NCBI GenBank assembly: GCA_934402125.1
Contig: CAKRTY010000129.1
Span: 1-5,229, forward strand
DNA length: 5,229 nt
DNA from: an uncultured Anaerosacchariphilus sp.
GTDB lineage: Bacteria; Bacillota; Clostridia; Lachnospirales; Lachnospiraceae
Reading direction: 5' to 3'
Of this stretch, positions 1 through 5,229 are shown piece after piece; position 1 is the first letter of the stretch, and each line of letters begins with the position of its first letter. Below the pieces are notes generated by a model. The model saw nothing but the letters and a program-made list of their open reading frames with translations. It was not told where the DNA came from and made no database searches. Position numbers and translations under genes: made by a program.

Positions 1-965
1 AAATGGCGCAGATCATGACGGATACGGTGGAATATGCCTGGGATACCAGGCCGGACGAGGATCTGGAGCAGCGGCTGGCAAAGAAGCTCCGGGGAATGGG
101 GCTCTGTGTCCACTCGGTGCTGGTCTACCAGGAGGAGCACCGGAGGCAGGAGGTCTATCTGACGGTCAGTACCCGCAGACGGCGGTGCGTGGCAGTCCGG
201 GACATCGCGGAGGCGCTGTCTCGGCTTATGAGAAAAGCCATGATGCCGGGACGGGACAGCAGGGCCTTTGTGGGAAGCGAGCAGGTGACGGTGCTCTTTG
301 TGGAGCGGACCAACTTCCGGGTACTCTATGGGGTGGAGAAGGCTACCAAGGGAAAGGAAACCATTTCCGGTGACAATTTTTCCCTGCAGCAGTGCCGGGA
401 GGGCCAGTTCATCGGAGCCCTGTCGGACGGCATGGGATCGGGAATGGCGGCCTATCGGGACAGCGAAATGGTCATCGATCTGCTGGAGCAGTTTCTGGAG
501 GCAGGCTTCTCCAAGGAGACGGCGGTGCGAATGATCAATTCCGCGCTGATTGTACGCTCCGACGCCCAGGTATTTTCTACGATTGATATCAGCTCCCTGG
601 ATCTGTACACCGGGATCTGCGAGTTCCTGAAGGTGGGGGCGTCCACCACATTTATCCGCCGGGAAAACTGGGTGGAAACCATTTCCTCCACCAGCCTGCC
701 CGCAGGGGTCTTTCATAAGCTGGAGCCGGACTGCGCCAGTAAGAAGCTCTATGACGGCGACATGGTTATCATGGTGACAGACGGGGTGTTGGACGCCTTG
801 CCGGCAACCCACCAGGAGAAGCTGATGAAGGATATCATTCTGGAGCACCAGACGGGAAATCCCGCGGACCTGGCGGCCTATATCCTGGCCCGGGTGCGCC
901 AGTACCGGGAAAAGGAGCCTACGGACGACATGACGGTGCTGGTGATGGGACTGGTAAAGTATTAG
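1..965 (+). CDS. spoIIE: Stage II sporulation protein E, C-terminal part (PP2C-family serine phosphatase); 5'-truncated by window edge
   Basis: The frame is open from the left edge to TAG at 963-965 and gives 320 residues counted from an internal ATG at 3. Full SpoIIE is about 800 residues with an N-terminal multi-pass membrane region, so that region and most of the central FtsZ-interacting region lie outside the window. Residues ~105-320 form a PP2C domain with its metal-binding acidic motifs: SGDNFS (122-127, D124), LSDGMGSG (140-147, D142), MVTDGVLD (257-264, D260) and TDDMTVLV (307-314). SLPAGV (231-236) is also typical. In the family, SpoIIE sits at the polar septum and dephosphorylates the anti-anti-sigma factor SpoIIAA, releasing sigma-F in the forespore. 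All catalytic motifs are intact, so the gene looks functional. The next gene is tilS, the usual neighbour in endospore formers. A RsbU-like phosphatase is the only alternative; context and motifs favour SpoIIE. Confidence 0.95.
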   Translation, partial: MAQIMTDTVEYAWDTRPDEDLEQRLAKKLRGMGLCVHSVLVYQEEHRRQEVYLTVSTRRRRCVAVRDIAEALSRLMRKAMMPGRDSRAFVGSEQVTVLFVERTNFRVLYGVEKATKGKETISGDNFSLQQCREGQFIGALSDGMGSGMAAYRDSEMVIDLLEQFLEAGFSKETAVRMINSALIVRSDAQVFSTIDISSLDLYTGICEFLKVGASTTFIRRENWVETISSTSLPAGVFHKLEPDCASKKLYDGDMVIMVTDGVLDALPATHQEKLMKDIILEHQTGNPADLAAYILARVRQYREKEPTDDMTVLVMGLVKY

Positions 966-966
966 G

Positions 967-1006
967 GGATCTGGTATAATGGCTTCAAAATGAAGCGGGG
1001 AGATCC
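967..1006 (+). promoter_or_regulatory. Candidate extended -10 promoter for tilS-hpt inside a nested dyad
   Basis: TGGTATAAT at 972-980 is a perfect extended -10 (TG-n-TATAAT), 7 nt after the spoIIE stop. The -35 region (~951-957, TGGTAA or CTGGTA) matches the consensus at only 3 of 6 bases, which an extended -10 can tolerate. Transcription would start near 986-988. The box is surrounded by dyad symmetry: outer arms GGATCT (967-972) and AGATCC (1001-1006), inner arms GCTTCA (982-987) and TGAAGC (991-996) with an AAA loop. No T-run follows, so an intrinsic terminator is unlikely. A promoter here makes sense because tilS and hpt are housekeeping genes while spoIIE is sporulation-specific. Promoter use is inferred. 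Confidence 0.5.
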
Positions 1007-1014
1007 GCAGAATG

Positions 1015-1022
1015 GGAAGGAG
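1015..1022 (+). promoter_or_regulatory. Shine-Dalgarno site that favours the tilS start at 1030
   Basis: GGAAGGAG ends 7 nt before ATG 1030. The alternative ATG at 1012 has only GGGGAG (997-1002) at 9 nt, and two bases of that site lie in the dyad arm. Starting at 1030 also removes six residues that do not resemble the usual TilS N-terminus. Confidence 0.6.
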
Positions 1023-1029
1023 CCGGGAA

Positions 1030-2424
1030 ATGCTGGAACGGGTACGCGCATTTGTGGAGAAATATCAGATGATTCGGCCAGGAGACCGGATCGTGGCGGG
1101 CATATCGGGAGGAGCGGATTCCGTATGCCTGCTTTTCCTGTTGCGGGAGCTTTGCCGGGAAAAGGGAGCGGAGCTGTTCGCGGTTCATGTGAATCACGGC
1201 CTGCGGGGAGCGGAGGCCGGGGAAGACGAGGCTTACGTGCGGAAGCTTTGCGGGGAGCTTAAGGTTCCCTTAAGGGTCTTTTCCTTTGACGTCAGGGGCC
1301 GGGCCCGGGAGGAGCATTTGACGCTTGAGGAGGCGGGACGGCTTTGCCGCTATGAGGCCTTCGAAGAAGAAGCAGAGCGAATCGGCGGTACGCGGATTGC
1401 GGTGGCCCATCATGCGGGGGATCAGGCGGAAACGGTGTTGTTTCAGCTATTTCGGGGCAGCGGTCTTAAGGGACTTGCCGGAATCCGTCCGGTGCGGGAC
1501 AACGTGATCCGTCCGCTGCTTTGTACCGGGCGGGAGGAGATAGAAGCCTGGCTTACAGAACGTGGGATCGAATGGCGTACAGACAGTACCAATCTTACGA
1601 CGGATTATACCCGAAATCGGATTCGGGGAGAGATCCTGAAGACGGCCCGGGAGAATATCAACGCAGGGGCAGTCCGGCATGTGGCAGAGGCAGCCGCGGA
1701 GCTTTGGGAGGTGGAGGCCTTTCTGGAACGGAAAACGGAGGAGGCGTACCGGATCTGCGTCCGGCAGGAGGCAGGCGCAAGGTTTCTTTTTGACAGGGCC
1801 TTCGGAATGCAGGAGCCCCTTATCGGCGACCGGGTTCTGCGAAGATGTATGGAAGAGCTTGGCGGGCTGAAGGACGTGGAGCGTGTTCACATAGAACTGC
1901 TCCGGGAGCTTTTTTCAAAACAGGTGAGCAGTGCTTTAAGTCTGCCGAACGGCCGCAGCGCCCGACGGGATTACGGGGGCGTCCGGATCTGCGGGCGGAC
2001 TTTGGAGCCTGCGGCGGAACCGATAGAAGCAGGTGCTTTGGTTCCGGAGATTCCGGGAAGTGTGGAAATCCGGGGAAAAATCTGGACATTTACCCTGGAA
2101 ACAGCGGAAAAAAGTGAAATTATTCCCCAAAAAACATATACGAAATGGTTCGACTATGATAGAATAAAACAATGTCCGGAGATCCGGGGACGACAGCCCG
2201 GGGACTATCTGGAGATTAACAGGGCGCATGGACGCAAAAAGCTGAAGGCGTATCTGATTGATGAAAAGGTACCGGCAAGGGAACGGGAGCAGCTTCTCCT
2301 GCTGGCAGACGGGGCGCATATTGTGTGGATTCCCGGGTACCGTATCAGTGAAGCGTACAAGGTTACGGAAGACACAAAAACCATTTTAAAAGTACAGATA
2401 AGCGGAGGAAATGAATATGGCTGA
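1030..2424 (+). CDS. tilS: tRNA(Ile)-lysidine synthetase TilS
   Basis: This cytoplasmic N-type ATP pyrophosphatase uses ATP and lysine to convert C34 of tRNA-Ile(CAU) to lysidine, so that the tRNA reads AUA and is charged with isoleucine. Numbered from ATG 1030 (464 residues, close to B. subtilis TilS), the PP-loop SGGADS is at 26-31, VNHGLRG at 54-60, HHAGDQAET at 127-135, the DSTN motif at 185-188 and YTRNRIR at 193-199. A helical middle region follows. The C-terminal TilS domain has RGRQPGD (386-392) and KKLK (403-406), then a segment around IPGYRIS. It is therefore the long, complete form. An in-frame ATG at 1012 would add six residues; I prefer 1030 because of its AAGGAG site at 7 nt and the family-like N-terminus. 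The 3' end overlaps hpt. The function is essential in bacteria that rely on lysidine for AUA decoding. Confidence 0.95.
   Translation: MLERVRAFVEKYQMIRPGDRIVAGISGGADSVCLLFLLRELCREKGAELFAVHVNHGLRGAEAGEDEAYVRKLCGELKVPLRVFSFDVRGRAREEHLTLEEAGRLCRYEAFEEEAERIGGTRIAVAHHAGDQAETVLFQLFRGSGLKGLAGIRPVRDNVIRPLLCTGREEIEAWLTERGIEWRTDSTNLTTDYTRNRIRGEILKTARENINAGAVRHVAEAAAELWEVEAFLERKTEEAYRICVRQEAGARFLFDRAFGMQEPLIGDRVLRRCMEELGGLKDVERVHIELLRELFSKQVSSALSLPNGRSARRDYGGVRICGRTLEPAAEPIEAGALVPEIPGSVEIRGKIWTFTLETAEKSEIIPQKTYTKWFDYDRIKQCPEIRGRQPGDYLEINRAHGRKKLKAYLIDEKVPAREREQLLLLADGAHIVWIPGYRISEAYKVTEDTKTILKVQISGGNEYG
2404..2408 (+). promoter_or_regulatory. Shine-Dalgarno site that favours the hpt start at 2417
   Basis: GGAGG inside the last codons of tilS lies 8 nt before ATG 2417 but only 2 nt before the in-frame ATG at 2411. 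The spacing makes 2417 the likely start and gives a protein beginning MAEKIRV. Confidence 0.6.
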
Positions 2425-2944
2425 GAAAATCCGGGTTATGATTCCCGAAGAGGAAGTAGACGCGAAGATCAGGGAGATAGGACAGAAGATCAGCGAGAAA
2501 TTTGCAGGCGAAGAGGTTCACCTGATTTGTATCCTGAAGGGCAGCGTATTTTTTGTATGCGAGCTGGCAAAGAGAATCACGGTGCCGGTGACCATTGATT
2601 TTATGCAGGTATCCAGCTACGGCGCGGAGACCAAGTCCAGCGGCGTGGTACGTCTGAGCAAGGATCTGGACGAGCCGCTGCAGGAAAAAAATGTAATTAT
2701 CGTGGAGGATATCATCGATTCCGGACGAACCTTAAGCCATCTGGTGAAGCTTCTGGGACAGCGGAACCCCAAGACCATGACCCTGTGTACCCTGTTGGAT
2801 AAGCCGGATCGCAGAGTGGTGGATGTGGATGTGGAATACACAGGCTTTACCATTCCGGATGAGTTCGTGGTAGGCTACGGTCTGGACTACGATCAGAAGT
2901 ACCGGAACCTGCCGTATATCGGCGTGTTAGAGTTCGTGGATTAA
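2417..2944 (+). CDS. hpt: Hypoxanthine (guanine) phosphoribosyltransferase
   Basis: This cytoplasmic purine-salvage enzyme joins hypoxanthine, and usually guanine, to PRPP to give IMP or GMP. From ATG 2417 it has 175 residues, normal for bacterial Hpt. The type I PRTase features are in order: LKGS (40-43, pyrophosphate-binding loop), the flexible loop SSYG (66-69), the PRPP-binding motif VEDIIDSGRT (96-105) with D101 as the expected general base, KPDRR (129-133), and VGYGLDY (152-158) with D157 at the metal/purine site. No key residue is missing. An ATG at 2411 would add two residues, but its Shine-Dalgarno spacing is too short. The start overlaps the end of tilS by 8 nt, which suggests translational coupling. 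The order tilS-hpt-ftsH is conserved in Bacilli and Clostridia. Xanthine phosphoribosyltransferase is a less likely alternative because the motifs and context fit Hpt. Confidence 0.95.
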   Translation: MAEKIRVMIPEEEVDAKIREIGQKISEKFAGEEVHLICILKGSVFFVCELAKRITVPVTIDFMQVSSYGAETKSSGVVRLSKDLDEPLQEKNVIIVEDIIDSGRTLSHLVKLLGQRNPKTMTLCTLLDKPDRRVVDVDVEYTGFTIPDEFVVGYGLDYDQKYRNLPYIGVLEFVD

Positions 2945-2953
2945 CAGTTCAGC

Positions 2954-3012
2954 CATGCTTATGCAGAGGCAGATTTCATGCTTGCATGAAAATCTGTCTG
3001 TGTATAAGCATG
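2954..3012 (+). repeat. Long imperfect hairpin, first arm of the nested element
   Basis: The arms are 2954-2981 and 2984-3012, starting CATGCTTAT and ending ATAAGCATG. Read as + strand RNA there are 26 or 27 pairs, two of them G-U (2963/3003 and 2969/2997), with one G-G mismatch (2966/3000) and one bulged A (2989). The apex is a tight CTTG turn at 2981-2984. No T-tract follows on the + strand. Confidence 0.85.
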
Positions 3013-3017
3013 AGGTA

Positions 3018-3091
3018 AGCGCCATGTCATGAGCAAAAATGAGCTGCGCAGCAGCGGAGAGCTCCGAAGGAGCGGTTTTGCGAATGGCGCT
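3018..3091 (+). repeat. Second arm of the nested element with twin three-nt-loop hairpins
   Basis: AGCGCCAT (3018-3025) pairs perfectly with ATGGCGCT (3084-3091). After an asymmetric internal loop, GCAAAA (3033-3038) pairs with TTTTGC (3076-3081). The tip carries two 13-nt hairpins: GCTGC-GCA-GCAGC (3043-3055) and GCTCC-GAA-GGAGC (3061-3073), each with a 5-bp stem and a 3-nt loop. The second is followed by GGTTTT, which is too short a T-run for a convincing intrinsic terminator. CGGAG/CTCCG (3055-3066) is a competing pairing. Confidence 0.75.
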
Positions 3092-3124
3092 GCTGAACGT
3101 ACGGTTGTATATACAGCTAGTTTT

Positions 3125-3131
3125 AAGGAGG
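3125..3131 (+). promoter_or_regulatory. Strong Shine-Dalgarno site for the TTG start of ftsH
   Basis: AAGGAGG lies 7 nt before TTG 3139. The frame contains no ATG or GTG before the first transmembrane segment, so this site fixes the start at TTG. Confidence 0.85.
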
Positions 3132-3138
3132 ATCTATT

Positions 3139-4971
3139 TTGAACAACAGACAATTCCGGATTTCCGGAGCCTATCTGATTTTCCTGCTGGCGCTGGTCTA
3201 TCTGTTCAGCACCTATGTGAAGCGGATGGACATGGAAAATCTGTATACTTATCAGCAGTTTGAAGCTGCTGTGGAAAATGACCAGGTGGCGTCCGCAGTG
3301 ATCAGCCAGTCTGAGGCTACGCCCACCGGTACGGTGCGGCTGACCCTGAAGGACGGTAGCCGTCAGGACGTCAATGTAGCAGACACCTCGGAGGCCAGAG
3401 AGCTTCTGGAAGCGAAGGATGTGGCTGTGGCTTTCGCTGCGGTCAGTACCAATAACTGGATGGCGTCCCTGGGCGCGCCCCTGCTGGCGGCTGTGGTGGC
3501 CGTAGTCGTCATGATGCTTCTGATGAACCGCCAGGCCAACGGCGGTGGAGGCGGCAAGATGATGGATTTCGGCAAAAGCCGGGCCAGAATGACGACCCAG
3601 GAGCAGATTCATACCACCTTTAAAAATGTGGCGGGTCTGCAGGAGGAGAAAGAAGAGCTTCGCGAAATTGTAGATTTTCTGAAGCTTCCCCAGAAATACA
3701 CCCAGGTGGGAGCCCGTATCCCCAAGGGCGTACTGTTGGAGGGACCTCCAGGAACAGGTAAAACCCTGCTTGCGAAGGCAGTGGCAGGAGAGGCAGGCGT
3801 ACCCTTCTTCAGTATTTCCGGTTCCGATTTTGTAGAGATGTTTGTCGGCGTGGGCGCATCCCGTGTCCGGGATCTGTTTGCGGACGCCAAGAAGAACAGC
3901 CCCTGTATCGTATTTATCGATGAGATTGACGCAGTAGCCAGACGCCGCGGCAGCGGCATGGGAGGCGGCCACGACGAGCGTGAGCAGACCCTGAACCAGC
4001 TTCTGGTGGAGATGGACGGCTTTGGCGTCAACGAGGGTATCATTGTCATGGCGGCGACGAACCGTGTGGATATTCTCGATCCGGCTATCTTACGTCCGGG
4101 CCGCTTTGACCGTAAGATTATGGTGGGCAGACCGGATGTGCGGGGCAGAGAGGAGATTCTGCAGGTTCATGCCAAGAATAAGCCCCTGGCTGACGATGTG
4201 GACTTAAAGCAGATCGCCCAGACTACCGCAGGCATGACCGGAGCGGATCTGGAGAATCTGATGAACGAGGCGGCGATTCTGGCGGCCCGGGATAACCGTC
4301 CCTATATTACCCAGAGTGATATCCGCAAGTCCTTTGTGAAGGTCGGAATCGGCGCGGAGAAGAAGAGCCGTATCGTCTCTGAGAAGGAGAAGCGCATTAC
4401 CGCGTACCATGAGGCGGGACACGCGATCCTGTTCCATGTGCTGCCGGATGTGGGTCCTGTATACACCGTATCCATTATCCCCACCGGCGTAGGAGCGGCG
4501 GGCTATACCATGCCCCTGCCGGAGAAGGACGAGATGTTCAATACCAGAGGCAAGATGCTGCAGGATATCGAGGTATCCTTGGGCGGCCGAATTGCCGAGG
4601 AACTGATTTTCGACGATATCACCACCGGGGCTTCCCAGGATATCAAGCAGGCTACCCGCGTGGCCCGGGCCATGGTGACCAGATATGGTATGTCTGACGA
4701 GCTGGGTCTGGTAAGCTATGATTCTGATGAAGAGGTCTTCCTGGGCCGTGACTACGGCCATACCAAGGGCTACGGTGAAAATGTAGCCGGTAAGATCGAT
4801 TCCGAGGTGAAGCGTATCGTGGATGAATGCTACGATAAGGCGAAGGCCATTATTCTGGAGCACCGGGGCGTCCTGGACGCAGCGGCGGCGCTGCTGCTGG
4901 AGAAAGAAAAGATCTCCCGGGATGAGTTTGAAGCATTGTTTGAGAAAGAAGAAACCGTACCGGTTGAATAA
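3139..4971 (+). CDS. ftsH: ATP-dependent zinc metalloprotease FtsH
   Basis: This membrane-anchored AAA+ protease unfolds and degrades misassembled membrane proteins and selected regulators, and works as a hexamer. It has 610 residues, slightly shorter than the E. coli and B. subtilis proteins. In order it shows transmembrane segment 1 (~11-27), an extracytoplasmic domain (~30-108), transmembrane segment 2 (~111-129) and a glycine-rich linker GGGGG (135-139). The AAA module has Walker A GPPGTGKT (202-209), pore motif MFVG (234-237), Walker B IVFIDEID (257-264), and the second region of homology with TNR (307-309) and RPGRFDR (319-325). The protease domain has zinc motif HEAGH (424-428) and the likely third ligand D501 in ASQDIKQ. 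All catalytic residues are present. The start is TTG with an AAGGAGG site at 7 nt. The [11 protein letters not shown] segment (447-457) has Thr where many FtsH proteins have Arg. Upstream lies the structured 152-nt element; no CIRCE heat-shock operator is visible. Confidence 0.97.
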   Translation: MNNRQFRISGAYLIFLLALVYLFSTYVKRMDMENLYTYQQFEAAVENDQVASAVISQSEATPTGTVRLTLKDGSRQDVNVADTSEARELLEAKDVAVAFAAVSTNNWMASLGAPLLAAVVAVVVMMLLMNRQANGGGGGKMMDFGKSRARMTTQEQIHTTFKNVAGLQEEKEELREIVDFLKLPQKYTQVGARIPKGVLLEGPPGTGKTLLAKAVAGEAGVPFFSISGSDFVEMFVGVGASRVRDLFADAKKNSPCIVFIDEIDAVARRRGSGMGGGHDEREQTLNQLLVEMDGFGVNEGIIVMAATNRVDILDPAILRPGRFDRKIMVGRPDVRGREEILQVHAKNKPLADDVDLKQIAQTTAGMTGADLENLMNEAAILAARDNRPYITQSDIRKSFVKVGIGAEKKSRIVSEKEKRITAYHEAGHAILFHVLPDVGPVYTVSIIPTGVGAAGYTMPLPEKDEMFNTRGKMLQDIEVSLGGRIAEELIFDDITTGASQDIKQATRVARAMVTRYGMSDELGLVSYDSDEEVFLGRDYGHTKGYGENVAGKIDSEVKRIVDECYDKAKAIILEHRGVLDAAAALLLEKEKISRDEFEALFEKEETVPVE

Positions 4972-4988
4972 AAAATTCCGGGAATTTT
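4972..4988 (+). other. Small A/T-rich palindrome between ftsH and the aldolase gene
   Basis: AAAATTCC (4972-4979) and GGAATTTT (4981-4988) are perfect inverted repeats around one G. They begin directly after the ftsH stop and end 3 nt before the next Shine-Dalgarno. As RNA this gives a 7-bp, mostly A-U stem whose 3' side is TTTT. It could be a weak terminator or attenuator, or an operator-like DNA site; the short T-run makes strong termination unlikely. Confidence 0.4.
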
Positions 4989-5005
4989 GCTAAGGAGGCA
5001 GAAAG

Positions 5006-5229
5006 ATGGAACTGTATGTGGATATTGCAGATCTGGACACCGTGAAGAAAATCAGCGAGTATTTTCCGATTGACGGCTTTACCACAAACCCGAAGATTTT
5101 GACGAGGGCGCAGAAGCCGGTAGAGGAACTGATGTCCGAATATAAGGCTTATGTGGAAGAGAAGAAGGTTAAGGTGTTTTTTCAGGTAACCGGAGAAACC
5201 GCGAAAGAAATGTATGAGCAGGCGAAAGC
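5006..5229 (+). CDS. Fructose-6-phosphate aldolase / transaldolase-like protein (FSA/TalC family), 3'-truncated by window edge
   Basis: An AAGGAGG site at 4992-4998 lies 7 nt before ATG 5006. The frame stays open to the right edge, giving 74 codons plus two bases of about 215-220 expected. The N-terminus MELYVDIADLDTVKKI and the FTTNPKI segment match the short transaldolase/FSA family. Expected active-site positions D6, T26 and N28 are present. The Schiff-base lysine (about residue 85 in FSA) falls outside the window. FFQV places Gln at 60, matching Q59 of E. coli FSA, where transaldolases carry Glu. This points to aldolase chemistry (dihydroxyacetone plus glyceraldehyde 3-phosphate to fructose 6-phosphate, and the reverse) rather than transaldolase. 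The enzyme is cytoplasmic, with a TIM-barrel fold in the family. It sits 34 nt after ftsH on the same strand; a functional link to ftsH is not evident. Confidence 0.88.
   Translation, partial: MELYVDIADLDTVKKISEYFPIDGFTTNPKILTRAQKPVEELMSEYKAYVEEKKVKVFFQVTGETAKEMYEQAK

Larger units (their letters stand above)
2947..3098 (+). other. 152-nt nested inverted-repeat element (MITE/REP-like repeat or structured ftsH leader)
   Basis: This element fills the hpt-ftsH gap from 3 nt after the hpt stop to 26 nt before the ftsH Shine-Dalgarno. The outer stem pairs GTTCAGC (2947-2953) with GCTGAAC (3092-3098). It encloses a long hairpin (2954-3012), a 5-nt linker, and a second arm (3018-3091) that ends in two small hairpins. 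The helices are packed end to end: 2953/2954 and 3091/3092 are directly adjacent, as in a three-way junction. By my hand count, over 110 of the 152 bases pair. No long T-run follows any stem and no coding frame is convincing. I do not recognise it as a named RNA or repeat family, and I see no clear target-site duplication. The structure is read directly; its identity as a repeat or a cis-acting RNA is inference. Confidence 0.7.

Noticed and set aside
3..5. ATG at position 3 as the true start of the first gene
   Set aside because: The protein lacks the membrane and central regions of SpoIIE and the frame is open to the window edge, so this is an internal methionine.
3061..3079. GCTCC-GAA-GGAGC followed by GGTTTT as an intrinsic terminator of hpt
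   Set aside because: The stem is only 5 bp, the T-run is 4 and does not follow the stem directly, and those T bases pair with GCAAAA upstream in the larger fold.
2947..3098. CRISPR-like or tRNA-like structure
   Set aside because: There are no regularly spaced direct repeats, and the helix lengths and loops do not fit a tRNA cloverleaf.
2945..3138. T-box, purine riboswitch or CIRCE heat-shock operator upstream of ftsH
   Set aside because: I see no T-box TGGNGGNACCGCG core, no purine aptamer pattern and no TTAGCACTC/GAGTGCTAA arms.
3039..3263. Small + strand open frame beginning in the hpt-ftsH gap
   Set aside because: It begins inside the stem-rich element with no Shine-Dalgarno and runs out of frame into ftsH; the TTG 3139 frame is clearly the gene.
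2959..3972. Long open frame of 337 codons on the - strand
   Set aside because: It runs antisense to the N-terminal half of ftsH and the structured gap, its translation resembles no family I know, and ftsH is unambiguous on the other strand.
4204..4863. 219-codon open frame on the - strand
   Set aside because: It is a shadow of the ftsH protease domain with no recognisable domain or ribosome site.

Overview
The window is a stretch of core chromosome from an endospore-forming Gram-positive bacterium, most likely a Clostridia member of the Lachnospiraceae type. The evidence is the gene order spoIIE (3' end), tilS, hpt, ftsH, which is conserved in Bacilli and Clostridia, together with strong AAGGAGG-type Shine-Dalgarno sites, a TTG start and fairly GC-rich coding sequence. 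Every supported gene is on the + strand. I see no rRNA, tRNA, CRISPR array, transposase or phage gene.

Layout. Positions 1-965 hold the C-terminal part of SpoIIE, cut by the left edge, with a complete PP2C-type phosphatase domain. A short gap (966-1029) carries a nested dyad and a good extended -10 box, a plausible housekeeping promoter that frees tilS from the sporulation gene. tilS (1030-2424, tRNA-Ile lysidine synthetase) overlaps hpt (2417-2944, hypoxanthine phosphoribosyltransferase) by 8 nt, so the two are probably translationally coupled. A 194-nt gap (2945-3138) follows. ftsH (TTG start, 3139-4971) encodes the membrane AAA+ zinc protease. After 34 nt with a small A/T-rich palindrome comes the start of a fructose-6-phosphate aldolase/transaldolase-like gene (5006 to the right edge).

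The unusual part is the hpt-ftsH gap. Almost all of it (2947-3098) folds into one nested set of inverted repeats. An outer GTTCAGC/GCTGAAC stem encloses a long, nearly perfect hairpin. It also encloses a second arm that ends in two small 5-bp hairpins with 3-nt loops. This looks like either a MITE/REP-like intergenic repeat or a structured leader RNA of ftsH. I do not recognise it as a named family, and a copy search in related genomes would decide between the two.

How the genes relate. TilS makes lysidine in tRNA-Ile(CAU), Hpt salvages purines, and FtsH removes membrane and regulatory proteins. In B. subtilis, TilS and HprT have been reported to act together as an activator of ftsH, and FtsH degrades SpoIIE. 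The conserved neighbourhood may therefore have regulatory meaning, but nothing in this sequence proves that here.
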